Assembly (NCBI GenBank): GCA_009823505.1
Contig: VZQC01008797.1
Span: 689,331-753,330 of the forward strand
DNA length: 64,000 nt
From: Rhizomys pruinosus
Taxonomy: Eukaryota > Chordata > Mammalia > Rodentia > Spalacidae
Direction: 5' to 3'
Of this stretch, positions 62,655 through 64,000 are shown piece by piece. The notes beneath the pieces are model-generated. The model worked only from the letters and a program-made list of their open reading frames with translations, ran no database searches and was not told the DNA's origin. Numbering within the stretch: the stretch's first letter is position 1; each line of letters begins with the position of its first letter. The position numbers were made by a program, and so were the translations under genes.

Positions 62655-64000
62655 AGGGGTGGAGTGTGGGACAGTGACATGGGAAGTATCAGGGCTGGAG
62701 TGCAGTACGGGAAGAGTGACATGGGAAGTATCAGGGCTGGAGTGCAGGGACAGTGACATGGGAAGTATCAGGGCTGCAGTGCGGGGACAGTGACATGGGA
62801 AGTATCAGGGCTGGAGTGTGGGGACAGTGACATGGGAAGAATCAGGGCTGGAGTGCAGGACAGTGACATGGGAAGTATCAGGGCTGGAGTGCAGGACAGT
62901 GACATGGGAAGTATCAGGGCTGGAGTGCAGGACAGTGACATGGGAAGTATCAGGGCTGGAGTGCAGGACAGTGACATGGGAAGTATCAGGGCTGGAGTGC
63001 AGGACAGTGACATGGGAAGTATCAGGGCTGGAGTGCAGGACAGTGACATGGGAAGTATCAGGGCTGGAGTGGAAGAACGGTGACATGGGAAGTATCAGGG
63101 CTGAAGTGCAGGGACAGTGACATGGGAAGTATCAGGGCTGGAGTGCGGGACAGTGACATGGGAAGTATCAGGGCTGGAGTGCAGGGACAGTGACATGGGA
63201 AGTATCAGGGTTGGAGTGCGGGGACATTGACATGGGAAGTATCACGGCTGGAGTGCAGGACACTGACATGGGAAGTATCAGGGCTGGAGTGCAGGACAGT
63301 GACATGGGAAGTATCAGGGCTGGAGTGGGGGACAGTGATATGGGAAGTATCAGGGCTAGAGTGCAGGACAGTGACATGGGAAGTATCAGGGCTGGAGTGC
63401 AGGACACTGACATGGGAAGTATCAGGGCTGAAGTGCGGGGACAGTGACATGGGAAGTATCAGGGCTGAAGTGCGGGGACAGTGACATGGGAAGTATCAGG
63501 GCTGAACTGCAGGACAGTGACATGGGAAGTATCAGGGCTGGAGTGCAGGACAGTGATATGGGAAGTATCAGGGCTAGAGTGCAGGACAGTGACATGGGAA
63601 GTATCAGGGCTGGAGTGCAGGACAGTGACATGTGAAGGATCAGGACAGGAGTGCAGGACCGTGACATGGGAAGTATCAGGGCTGGACTGTGGGACAGTGA
63701 CATGGGAATTATCAGGGCTGAACTGCAGGACAGTGACATGGGAAGTATCAGGGCTGGAGTGCAGGACAGTGACATGGGAAGTATCAGGGCTGGAGTGCGA
63801 GGACAGTGACATGGGAAGAATCAGGGCTGGAGTGCAAGAATGGTGACATGGGACGTATCAGGGCTGGACTGTGGGACAGTGACATGGGAAGAATCAGGGC
63901 TAGACTGGAGGACAGTGACATGGGAAATATCAGGGCTGGAGTGCAGGACAGTGACATGAGAAGTATCAGGGCTGGAGTGGAAGAACGGTGACATGGGAAG
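62655..64000 (+). repeat. 36-37-bp minisatellite, about 37 units, continues past window end
   Basis: The unit contains 'cagtgacatgggaagtatca' followed by 'gggctggagtgcagga'; one extra G gives the 37-bp variant. Because 36 is divisible by three, long open frames occur on both strands; these are repeat artefacts, not genes. Confidence 0.95.

Noticed and set aside
62768..63991. Repeated-peptide open frames on both strands
   Set aside because: Minisatellite with a 36-bp unit; open in all copies because 36 is a multiple of three.

Overview
This is mammalian nuclear DNA. It almost certainly comes from a muroid rodent: B1, B2, B4 and ID SINEs, rodent L1 fragments and long simple repeats are dense throughout. 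The SINE subfamily details and the C-terminal protein tail look unlike the human, and probably unlike the house-mouse, sequence, so a non-Mus muroid is my inference. There are no operons, no prokaryotic genes and no CRISPR array.

The only gene I can support is Adamts2 (procollagen I/II/III N-proteinase), on the minus strand. I could place 17 consecutive coding exons by splice sites and reading frame. They are numbered 6 to 22 on the assumption of the 22-exon human layout, and run from 58277 (5') down to the stop codon at 6344-6346 (3'). Spliced together they give 2664 nt, an uninterrupted 887-residue open frame plus stop. In order it encodes the C-terminal half of the metalloprotease domain with the zinc site HETGHVLGMEHD, the disintegrin-like domain, TSR1, the cysteine-rich domain, the spacer, TSR2-4, the PLAC domain and the acidic/proline-rich C-terminal tail. 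Exons 1-5 (signal peptide, propeptide, N-terminal half of the catalytic domain) must lie beyond position 64000.

Layout by region: 1-3490 is 3' flanking DNA with SINEs. About 3495-6343 is the SINE-free 3'UTR, with two candidate poly(A) sites and four miR-29-type seed matches. 6344-6804 is the last coding exon. 6805-15161 is intron 21, whose upstream 1.8 kb (13370-15161) is SINE-free and ends in a double AATAAA, so it may be an alternative 3' end. 15162-22978 holds exons 21 to 17 (PLAC linker, TSRs). 26110-30668 holds exons 16 to 14 (spacer). 36807-41675 holds exons 13 to 11. 41676-53348 is a large intron containing a nested L1/B2/B1 block. 53349-58277 holds exons 10 to 6 (disintegrin and catalytic region). 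From 58278 to the window end is intron 5, ending inside a minisatellite that runs past 64000.

The most interesting signals are regulatory or structural, not new genes: the possible composite terminal exon after exon 21 (weak donor, SINE-free, poly(A) cluster), the miR-29 seed cluster in the main 3'UTR, three minisatellites with 31, 37 and 36-37 bp units, a 440-bp polypurine tract, and a B2 subfamily with an internal 17-bp duplication. I found no convincing undescribed biological system.
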